Positions 54,301 to 59,975 of a stretch of DNA of 59,975 nt are shown in pieces (position 1 is the stretch's first letter; the number at the start of each line of letters is the position of its first letter). The notes under the pieces were generated by a model. It was given only the letters and a program-made list of their open reading frames with translations. It ran no database searches and had not been told where the DNA came from. Made by a program: the position numbers and the translations under genes. The stretch comes from a virus: the IMG/VR virus record IMGVR_UViG_3300034418_004786, positions 1 through 59,975 of that record; one strand, 5' to 3'.

Positions 54301-54897
54301 TTCCTCGTCACTCAAAAATGAATTTCGGTCATTACGGTCTTGTTGATACAAGTCCATCATGCTCTCGTTTGGGCGACCAAGCAAATCCTCGTATTCAAAG
54401 GGAACAATGTCACGCCTCTCCATTTCCTGCATGGCATGAAGCATATTGTGTCCATCCTCATCCTCTTGAATCATTTCAAACAAATGCTCAATGAAGTGAG
54501 GGTCGCCCCATTGTGAACCATGTAGCAAAGGCATGACGCAGTTATCCCAAGACAACGGATGGCGTTTGCCGAATGGGTTTTCTTCATGTGCCTTCGGCCA
54601 ATCCTCAGCATAATTCGTGCTAAATCGCCGTTGCCCTGCAACATAATCATCATAGCCATCGGGCAAATTGAGGTTTGAAAGAATGCTCGGCTTGTCCAAA
54701 TCCTGCATTCTGTATGGTGGTTGTTCCGTAGCCATTGGCATCATAGCCATGAGTGCGGAATCCTCCTTCTCAATGACTTTACCGTCAGCATAGAATTCCT
54801 CGCACGCTTTGAGGTAAAGCGTGGAGTCAAAATTAGGATTGGTGTGAAAAGAAACCAAAGCATCGGTTCGGATGCGAATGAATTCTTCACGGTTCAC
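51388..54897 (-). CDS. Large capsid-region protein (1169 aa) with ligase-like domain
   Basis: GTG 54897 is 5 nt after GAGGTG. Residues 1-700 are unrecognised, rich in His, Met, Trp and Asn, with disordered-looking parts. About 715-900 resemble the nucleotidyltransferase core of ATP-dependent ligases: KPEGKRLFV (K740, G743, R745) as motif I with Glu for Asp, a KKGKEIKLPDI strand pair, FVFDAF (784 on) where motif III DGE is expected, then LRAMDLLVHRGEDI and DPLEDRLQIL, matching FDLL ... PLxERRxxL. Motif IV (EGxxxK) is not seen. The C-terminus is acidic. Being between portal and protease genes, it may be packaged in the head; enzyme activity is uncertain. Confidence 0.5.
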   Translation of the reverse strand: MNREEFIRIRTDALVSFHTNPNFDSTLYLKACEEFYADGKVIEKEDSALMAMMPMATEQPPYRMQDLDKPSILSNLNLPDGYDDYVAGQRRFSTNYAEDWPKAHEENPFGKRHPLSWDNCVMPLLHGSQWGDPHFIEHLFEMIQEDEDGHNMLHAMQEMERRDIVPFEYEDLLGRPNESMMDLYQQDRNDRNSFLSDEEYREMKARQWGANVQQKGGMVAKNTSRLGLLSYLFGTEWQTPEQRHAFMELLKKMGQTEGEDSPEARRIANNFKADAGISWDRAKRNWFERMTPLSKWWERASHHHGPVSPEPVRQGLNHFKSPFVLNDEGGTEPSHTHHYWSPYQFWGGVGRDANSLVSALTQSYPTAFEGWLGEALMGYLTDRTHPLNDQDDSFHGSGSSFFPQTINHPVMQNHPHKSAIGSGWEAGSENPRVRSFNRRRGLWNTVANQQHLHPSEVAGSGKRMIIPSLALTQQPLGRIISSHSDMGMPRIGPTRERHPGDEQYHTYHNDHYEKMDANLGQVMQEMAKEVMQRYGSDVFSTNAPNENVLANTISRGNVQQLAQAANYYMMRGSNPNTRTLAPMVLGDGLAPKEVNVGPVHPTSEATTPPIYLSGDMDAWGHKMPATLAWKWDKDANGIRFDVKDKPFDSLQKTVHEGHLQMIDPTHADRPIAPKEKDAPALYVTNNMGHIPVISGDLFKADDYEPTGVFETPLVPAHTVYKLNDIDELRGFSGDWVVQKKPEGKRLFVEKKGSKITAKDKKGKEIKLPDIVKEGVREQMGDFVFDAFLKGKHLRAMDLLVHRGEDIHMDPLEDRLQILRTMYHTNDNISFPMPLDTKFTDKEGLLKNSEAIGGDLWIRDAQSTFAKGKEAHHLWVLYTPSQDGLTKGTTLPFVSNDGENILLEYPGHRSPLVVKGEWDGNAFNVISIEPDSPLARHAEKQIGVWGSVGVHLLKMGQRELSLYPPPFVTKDTFTFTRATLIEPNGEEDKVASILSHARSHIISADKAFSAESLIDKIKGLTENMLEQYGAEYGLERTEEGEWSVNEAIDDDTIETKQGTTLARISGSLSGGGWGGEMDMMTSPRGPTSLVDDEGIPMFDPNGMSDETPLNMPKHISVKRTDKVGNQIEGELDIEGGRAVFRVPRKTNVEQAEEKEVIVEQEGDDNQMPIM

Positions 54898-54906
54898 GGT
54901 ATCACC

Positions 54907-55770
54907 TCATTGGTGATTACCGATTTTCTCAATGAGGAATGCGATTTCATTGAGCAATCCTGAGTCACCACCCATTTTGTGCAGTGTGGCTAAGGAATCC
55001 TCAATGGGTGCGAGGTTTGGCCCGCCTTTCCTGTCGCCACCATCAACCAAATTCATGTGCAGGGTGCTTCCGTTTTCGTCATATCCCGTCTTAGCGAAAG
55101 CAAAAATTTTCGCTGTTTCACTGATTGGTGACGAAGCAGGGGCTTTTTCTGTGTAAAACGGGATAGTGCCGTTGGTTTGATACGGCTTGGCTTCAACGGG
55201 CGTTCCACCTGAATAGTCAATGAATTGTGGTGAAATGTTTTCAACGCCACTTTCTTGTTGATATTTAGCGATTATTTCCGAAGTCAAGTCAGCCTTGTTC
55301 ACTTTTTTGTCGTAATTGCGCTGTGCTTTGTCCCTATCGCCATCACCCATGATGTCAGCAAAAACCTTCTCGTTGTGTTCATCATCAGAATCGGATTCTT
55401 CTTTGTCTTTGATTTTATCCGAAATAAACGGGTTTGGTGCTGATGCACCGCCCACATTCATGTCGGTTTTCATGCTGTGACGAGGCTTGTTTGTTCCACC
55501 CGTTGATGACGAAACAGGGGCATCGCCTTTCTTGACTTCTTTGAATGGGATTTTCTTATCGCCACGATCAGACTTGTAATCGCCTGTTTCTTTGCCTTTC
55601 TTGGAGGCTTCAATTTTTTCACCAACGGCTTTTTCCCAACCCGACAATTTGCCGTCTTTGTCACGGTCAGCCAAATGGGGTTTTTCCAAAGTCGCCTTTT
55701 CCAATTCCTTAACCAAAGCCAACAATTCTCCGTGTGGAGTCTTTGCGGGTTCGTGCCATCGTGGTTGCAT
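54907..55770 (-). CDS. EF-hand-containing capsid-region protein
   Basis: 287 aa from ATG 55770, 6 nt after AGGTG (GTG 55779 and ATG 55776 precede it). Residues 35-46 form a textbook calcium-binding loop, DRDKDGKLSGWE, followed by a helix. The middle is lysine/aspartate-rich and probably disordered (DKEESDSDDEHNEK). A second acidic DGDRDK follows. Predicted to bind calcium. Position between portal and protease genes suggests a scaffold or internal head protein. No family beyond the EF-hand/dockerin-like loop. Confidence 0.55.
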   Translation of the reverse strand: MQPRWHEPAKTPHGELLALVKELEKATLEKPHLADRDKDGKLSGWEKAVGEKIEASKKGKETGDYKSDRGDKKIPFKEVKKGDAPVSSSTGGTNKPRHSMKTDMNVGGASAPNPFISDKIKDKEESDSDDEHNEKVFADIMGDGDRDKAQRNYDKKVNKADLTSEIIAKYQQESGVENISPQFIDYSGGTPVEAKPYQTNGTIPFYTEKAPASSPISETAKIFAFAKTGYDENGSTLHMNLVDGGDRKGGPNLAPIEDSLATLHKMGGDSGLLNEIAFLIEKIGNHQ

Positions 55771-55775
55771 TTTCA

Positions 55776-56147
55776 TCACCTGTAATTCCTGCTTGAAGGG
55801 CTAATTTTTGGAGGCATCGCCGCCTCCATTGATTGCCACATTCGCAATTCCTCATCAACACTACGCTTTTCAATCATAGCACCGTCACCCGAATTGAAAG
55901 CGGAAGTGAAAGAACCACCATCGCCCAATTCCCTGTTGAGAGGGTCATAGACTTCATCAGCCATAGGAGTGATAGCCCGTAGCCAACCTGCCTTTCGCAT
56001 CATGGTAGCCGGGTCATCCATAGCCTTGGTGAGCATAGCATTTTCGGATTTTAGTGAGGTGATTTCGGCACGAAGGCTTTTCACCTCAGCGACCAATTCT
56101 TTAAGCAAATCAGCGGTTGCTTCCCCAACGGACAATTCCTCACTCAT
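55776..56147 (-). CDS. Coiled-coil head-region protein (123 aa)
   Basis: ATG 56147 overlaps the previous stop. The first 45 residues are a heptad-like helix (LLKELVAEVKSLRAEITSLK) predicted to oligomerise, resembling the scaffold-like helix at the end of the protease gene. The rest is Met-rich and polar, with no motif. It may assist prohead assembly; inferred from position. Confidence 0.5.
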   Translation of the reverse strand: MSEELSVGEATADLLKELVAEVKSLRAEITSLKSENAMLTKAMDDPATMMRKAGWLRAITPMADEVYDPLNRELGDGGSFTSAFNSGDGAMIEKRSVDEELRMWQSMEAAMPPKISPSSRNYR

Positions 56148-56719
56148 CACATACCACCCATCATTGGTCCGGGCATCGGCATACCGCCCGGTGGCATTCC
56201 CGCAGGGCCGGGTGCGGGCATATTCATCAGCGAGGATAAGTCGGGCATACCTCCGCCCATTTCAGCACCCGGTGTGTGTTGAACCATAGCGGAGTCCTTC
56301 AAACGAATGACTTCACACATATTGCGAATGTCCTCAACACGGCTTCGCAAAGCCATCATGGAGTTAGCGTGTCCGAGAACGGTATCACCGTCAAGGTTTT
56401 CGGAATATCGGGATTGACCGATTGTTCCAATGTGTGCCGTAATGTCGGTGGCAAGATCGGTGAGGCGTTGCTCAAAATCGGATAGGGCTTCTTTGCTTGA
56501 AGCATAAACCTTGCCCGATTGGGTGAGTGCATCCATTTCCTTTGGTGTTGGCGCACCCATTGACTCAGGTGGAGTCGGTGCGGGTGCGGGAGGTGAAACC
56601 TGTGCGGGCATTTGTGCCTGTTGTCCTGTTGGGTCGCCATCCTGTTTTCGCAACATCATGCTCTCACGCATAGCGACCACTCTCATGCGGTCAGCGATTG
56701 ATGGTGAAGCACGATACAT
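56147..56719 (-). CDS. Head-region protein with Met/Pro/Gly-rich tail
   Basis: 190 aa from ATG 56719, preceded by AGGACTGATTCAA; TTG 56746 is possible but has no ribosome site and overlaps the neighbour. Central helical segment (EALSDFEQRLTDLATDITAH and following) flanked by Pro/Ala-rich and Gly/Met/Pro-rich low-complexity regions (end: PMPGPMMGGM). Unrecognised; may be a scaffold-like or portal-associated protein. Confidence 0.5.
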   Translation of the reverse strand: MYRASPSIADRMRVVAMRESMMLRKQDGDPTGQQAQMPAQVSPPAPAPTPPESMGAPTPKEMDALTQSGKVYASSKEALSDFEQRLTDLATDITAHIGTIGQSRYSENLDGDTVLGHANSMMALRSRVEDIRNMCEVIRLKDSAMVQHTPGAEMGGGMPDLSSLMNMPAPGPAGMPPGGMPMPGPMMGGM

Positions 56720-56724
56720 TTGAA

Positions 56725-57099
56725 TCAGTCCTGTTGTGGTCGCCAAAAGGTTGAGGAACGCCCATATCGGGACACTCCAAGAACGGTTGCCCCCTCAGTG
56801 CCGTCATAGTCGCTCACGGTGTTGCGGTGTTGGGACACATTACCGAGAACACGCCCATCGCCCTGAACACCACCCTCATCGCTCTTGGCGATTTGTGCCG
56901 TAGCCATGAAAGACTTGTGCAAATCCAAATCACGCTCAAGGATAGCGAGAGCATTTTTTGCCTCATTGATGTGCTTGGCAACATCATCGGTATTGTTGTG
57001 TGCGATTGCCTGTTGCATGGCTTCCATGCTCGCCAAAGCGCGCCTCGCCATAGGATCCATTTTCGTAATCAGTCCAAAATCAAGAAAGCCTTCCGTCAT
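56725..57099 (-). CDS. Small helical protein downstream of portal (124 aa)
   Basis: ATG 57099 after GGGGAGGG. The first half is helical (MARRALASMEAMQQAIAHNN, KHINEAKNALAILERDLDLH); the second is Gly/Ser-rich and ends FWRPQQD. Unrecognised; encoded directly after the portal, so a portal-associated or assembly role is plausible. Confidence 0.5.
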   Translation of the reverse strand: MTEGFLDFGLITKMDPMARRALASMEAMQQAIAHNNTDDVAKHINEAKNALAILERDLDLHKSFMATAQIAKSDEGGVQGDGRVLGNVSQHRNTVSDYDGTEGATVLGVSRYGRSSTFWRPQQD

Positions 57100-57100
57100 C

Positions 57101-57145
57101 TCAATCAACCCTCCCCACACGCTTCACACAAATGAATGTTTTCAT
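57101..57145 (-). CDS. Possible 14-residue micro-ORF between portal and next gene
   Basis: ATG 57145 overlaps the portal stop (ATGA) and is preceded by GGAGG at 8 nt. It encodes MKTFICVKRVGRVD and stops 1 nt before the next ATG. Its position and ribosome site look like a translated coupling ORF, but its size makes chance likely. Confidence 0.25.
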   Translation of the reverse strand: MKTFICVKRVGRVD

Positions 57146-58929
57146 AAACCTAACCTCCGATTGAGGTTATTCAATTTCTCATCAACATTGGATTCGGCAG
57201 GGCTTCTTTCGCTTCGCCTGTCTTGAACGGTTTGGCTCATGTGATGCTCTCCGTCAAAACGATTTACACGCTCAGGGCTTCTGCCACCACTTCTCCGTGA
57301 GTGCAAATTCAATTGTGATTTGCCCCGTGTTCTCAATGGTCGCAAATCTGTTCCATGAGTGGTTGTCATAGCCGAAGGTATGGGGCGAGAGCCGTGAATG
57401 TCATCCTCAACATTCCGTTTCCAAATATCATCTATCGTTGGTGGTAAAATGTGGGATTTAGCCATCGCACCTCCGCCTTGTTGCGGTGGCGCACCTTCGG
57501 GCGGTGGGCCTGTTTGCGGAGGTGGTGGTGGTGCTTCTTTGTAATCAAAGTGAAGGAAACCACCGTCATCACGCAATTGAGCATCATAGCCCGCTTGTTT
57601 CATTTGCATCATGTTGCGGATAGCCATTTCATCCCTTCGCATAGCCATGATTTCATCCTCTTCTTCATGTGGATTGAGAGTGATTTTCCATTCGCTAATT
57701 TGAAGGGCTTCAAGCAATAGAGGGAATAGACGGTTATTATACAGGTTTTGACTTGAAGCCAAAGCCCGATTGGTGACGACAATTTGCATACCTTCGTTGT
57801 TCAAGCCTCCACCCGACACATCGTTCATAAACACATTTGACACACCGTAAAACGACGAAATGCGTTGCCGAATGTCGTCTTTGATCGGAATGTATTGTAA
57901 TTCCTCAAGGGTGTCCATCATACGCACATATTCAAGACCACCACGACCTGTTTCTGTTTCAACACCAACCGTAGGAATGTATTGTGGGTCACGCTCAAGG
58001 TGTTCCTGAATGTTGCGTGCGGTTCGTTCAACGGTTTCAAGGTTAGACGATTTAATTACCATCACACCTCTCGGCATTCGCCTCTTTTGGTAAGCCGAAT
58101 AAACATAATTGTCCATCGCAATCAGCGTGTTCACTTGTCGCCATAGTGTAGCAACGGGCGAGCGACCATACAATTTTGATGGCGACCATTTGCTCAAATG
58201 GATAACTTCACCTTCGGTATAGACCTGCCCTGCACCAACACCTGCGAGGTTCATGTAATGAATGGGAACAACGGGCAATCCTGTTTTCGGACACTTCTCA
58301 TCCTTGTCACTTGTGCGGAATGACCTGTCCAACAGGCTCGTGTATTGTTTGCCCCCACGCACACCACGCTTATCGGCAACGATACGCATGAAAATGGGGT
58401 CAGCACGAGTGATTTCTTTGATGCGGTAAAATTGGGGTTGTCCTGTGTTGGGATCCACGAAATATTCCTTCGTGAGAATCAGGTATGCGTCATCAACAAT
58501 GTTCAAGTCCATTTCCACTTCACGAAGGACTTCAAGGAATGATTGTGTCATTCGGTTGTCCTCATGGAGAAGGGCGTTTGCATATTCCAATTGCCCCTTA
58601 TCAGCCTCACGAACCTCGCCCCCGCACATACGGCACGAGTCCACTGCTTTGTTGTATTCTTCATCACACTCTCGGCACTTCTTCACAAATTTCGGTTTCC
58701 ATGTCCAACCTTTGCGGAATGTTTCAGTCGCCAAATGATTGAGAATTGAACGCAACACCAAACACTCGTATGAGGCGGCGTATAGTGCGGGAATGGTGAT
58801 ACCCTGCAACAACGGCGGTTCTTGAACACCTGATGTGAACAAGGGCATCTGCGGTGTGGGTGTTTCATGGCGTTCCATATCCATGCCAAGAGCCGAAAAC
58901 AAACGGTCAATGCGTTTCTTTTCACTCAT
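57142..58929 (-). CDS. Portal protein with zinc finger insertion
   Basis: 595 aa from ATG 58929, 7 nt after GAGGTG. The core follows tailed-phage portals: wing region, a long stem helix region (SPVATLWRQVNTLIAMDNYV), PRGVMVIKSSNLETVER, then ISSFYGVSNVFMND and a QIVVTNRALASSQNLYNNRL crown helix. A four-cysteine zinc finger is inserted near the N-terminus (C85, C88, C99, C102: CREC ... CRMC). The C-terminus is Pro/Gly/Arg-rich. The portal is the dodecameric ring through which DNA is packaged; the zinc finger is an added feature of unknown use. Confidence 0.82.
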   Translation of the reverse strand: MSEKKRIDRLFSALGMDMERHETPTPQMPLFTSGVQEPPLLQGITIPALYAASYECLVLRSILNHLATETFRKGWTWKPKFVKKCRECDEEYNKAVDSCRMCGGEVREADKGQLEYANALLHEDNRMTQSFLEVLREVEMDLNIVDDAYLILTKEYFVDPNTGQPQFYRIKEITRADPIFMRIVADKRGVRGGKQYTSLLDRSFRTSDKDEKCPKTGLPVVPIHYMNLAGVGAGQVYTEGEVIHLSKWSPSKLYGRSPVATLWRQVNTLIAMDNYVYSAYQKRRMPRGVMVIKSSNLETVERTARNIQEHLERDPQYIPTVGVETETGRGGLEYVRMMDTLEELQYIPIKDDIRQRISSFYGVSNVFMNDVSGGGLNNEGMQIVVTNRALASSQNLYNNRLFPLLLEALQISEWKITLNPHEEEDEIMAMRRDEMAIRNMMQMKQAGYDAQLRDDGGFLHFDYKEAPPPPPQTGPPPEGAPPQQGGGAMAKSHILPPTIDDIWKRNVEDDIHGSRPIPSAMTTTHGTDLRPLRTRGKSQLNLHSRRSGGRSPERVNRFDGEHHMSQTVQDRRSERSPAESNVDEKLNNLNRRLGL

Positions 58930-59975
58930 GGGCAATCACCTCAAACGCTCGCTTCAATTTGTCCTCAGACATTCCCCATGCCTTAAGCAATTCAACCTGC
59001 TCTTTCTTTGAGGCATAGGTATAGGTCAAAAGACGCATAGCCGTTTCATCACCTTCATAGGACTTGAGCAAAACGGCGGCATCCCTTTTGTTTTCATTCA
59101 AATATGGATAGGCTTGGCGGGTTGCCTTTTGCACTGAGAGGTCGCCTTCAATGACGAATTGACGATCTTCCCACATAATGTTGCCCACGCCAAGACTCTC
59201 CTTTAACACAACGGTAAATTCATCGCCTCTTTTGCTTGTGAACGGCAAAAACAAACGAGGCGAGCCTGATGGGGTAATTTCCAAATGTCCTCCGACATCC
59301 CAAAGGTTAGCGATGAAATTGTCGGCGTTTTTGAGCATGATTTTTGGGGATTGTTTGCCGTAAAGAAGTGCCTTTGAGTCATTGTTCCTCGCTTTGCCAA
59401 CCACTTCAATATCAAACAAAAACCCGTGTGACTTGATGAGCATGGCAATTTCAGCCGAAGTCGCTGTGCTGTGCGATGCGAGCATTTGCGAAGTCATCCC
59501 CCCATAATCATCTATGTTTTGTGACGCTTTGCTCAATATGTCATATTCTCGTCGGCTCAAACGGCTTTCAGCGTTCAGTCGGTCAGACCATTCTTTCCAT
59601 ATTGCCTCTCGTGTTTCTTCGTCAGCGTTTCGTGACGAAACAACCGCTTTACGGAACAGGAATTCCAAGCGTTCACCATGCGTAGCGAGCATATTGAAAT
59701 CGTTATCACGGACATCAATGTGTCCCCAATCACTATCACGCCACCATGAGAATTCTTTGAGCAAAGCATCCTGTTCCTGCTTCAACAAATTGATTAAACG
59801 AGGAATAATGCTTTCTTCGCCATTTTCCTGCATGATTTTGATTATTTGATCGCCACTCGCGCCAAAATTGTCCATGAAATAACTGCGTGTTATTCCCACC
59901 GTTGGCGTTGCGGTTGTTCCCGGTTGGTCTGTCGGCATACCTTCGTTTTCGTTTCCTGAAAACCCTTGAATTTGT
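58922..59975 (-). CDS. Unknown protein upstream of portal, probably 5' partial
   Basis: The frame remains open to the right edge (12 more codons upstream of ATG 59938). That ATG lacks a well-spaced ribosome site, so the gene probably begins outside the window; if it does start there it is 338 aa. It is mostly helical, with Trp-rich WWRDSDWGHID in the first part, and ends in helices (EQVELLKAWGMSEDKLKRAF). The large terminase is usually found here, but no terminase ATPase or nuclease motif is visible in this part. Overlaps the portal start by 8 nt. Confidence 0.45.
   Translation of the reverse strand, partial: QIQGFSGNENEGMPTDQPGTTATPTVGITRSYFMDNFGASGDQIIKIMQENGEESIIPRLINLLKQEQDALLKEFSWWRDSDWGHIDVRDNDFNMLATHGERLEFLFRKAVVSSRNADEETREAIWKEWSDRLNAESRLSRREYDILSKASQNIDDYGGMTSQMLASHSTATSAEIAMLIKSHGFLFDIEVVGKARNNDSKALLYGKQSPKIMLKNADNFIANLWDVGGHLEITPSGSPRLFLPFTSKRGDEFTVVLKESLGVGNIMWEDRQFVIEGDLSVQKATRQAYPYLNENKRDAAVLLKSYEGDETAMRLLTYTYASKKEQVELLKAWGMSEDKLKRAFEVIAHE

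Noticed and set aside
1-59975. tRNA genes, rRNA, CRISPR arrays, insertion sequences or integrase
   Set aside because: No cloverleaf ending in CCA, no regularly spaced repeats, and no transposase or integrase motif was seen; nearly every base is in a gene.

Overview
The window looks like part of the genome of a tailed double-stranded DNA virus (Caudoviricetes) that infects an archaeon. The replication genes are archaeal/eukaryotic in type: a clamp-loader small subunit (RFC-S), a PCNA sliding clamp, family B DNA polymerase, an archaeo-eukaryotic primase with a PriL-like cysteine cluster, an XPF/ERCC4 nuclease, a Cas4-like nuclease and a RecA-family ATPase. The virion genes are those of an HK97-fold, long-tailed virus: portal, prohead protease, major capsid protein, adaptor, tail terminator, tail tube, tail assembly chaperone and tape measure. 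Coding is nearly gap-free, with ATGA-type stop/start overlaps, strong GGAGGTGA-like ribosome binding sites and several TTG starts. The closest group I can think of is the magroviruses of Marine Group II Euryarchaeota; that is an inference from gene content, not a search result.

Layout. Positions 1-18,850, plus strand: early/replication region. It opens with the end of a PC4-like ssDNA-binding protein and a TFB-like cyclin-fold protein, then a degenerate DNA-ligase-like protein and an NPPF methyltransferase. From a TATA-like site near 3,861 follow RFC-S, a candidate ssDNA-binding protein, a RecA-like ATPase, PCNA, PolB, the Cas4-like nuclease, an SPPY methyltransferase, the primase, small zinc ribbons, the XPF-like nuclease, a P-loop helicase candidate, a DnaQ-like protein and a Dam-like methyltransferase. 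Positions 18,847-59,975, minus strand: late region, read from the right edge leftward. It holds an unknown protein, the portal, four small or medium capsid-region proteins, a 1169-aa protein with a second ligase-like domain, protease, major capsid protein, minor head proteins, adaptor, tail terminator, tail tube, the frameshifting chaperone pair, tape measure, then about 18.5 kb of baseplate and receptor-binding genes including proteins of 882, 1940 and 2946 aa. The two units converge with overlapping stop codons at 18,847-18,850.

The early genes supply most of a replisome, three DNA methyltransferases and clamp-tethered enzymes. At least two methyltransferases end in PCNA-binding-like motifs. 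The late genes make a siphovirus-like particle with a short tape measure and a very large adsorption apparatus. No large terminase, integrase, lysis gene, tRNA or CRISPR array was seen; the terminase probably lies beyond the right edge.

Points that stand out: a perfect CCCTTTG -1 frameshift heptamer in the tail chaperone; two independent degenerate ligase-fold proteins, one early and one among head genes; PIP-box-like C-termini; a roughly 75-residue module shuffled between the giant tail proteins; and an A/T-rich ATAGGA element in front of three head genes, one of which appears leaderless.
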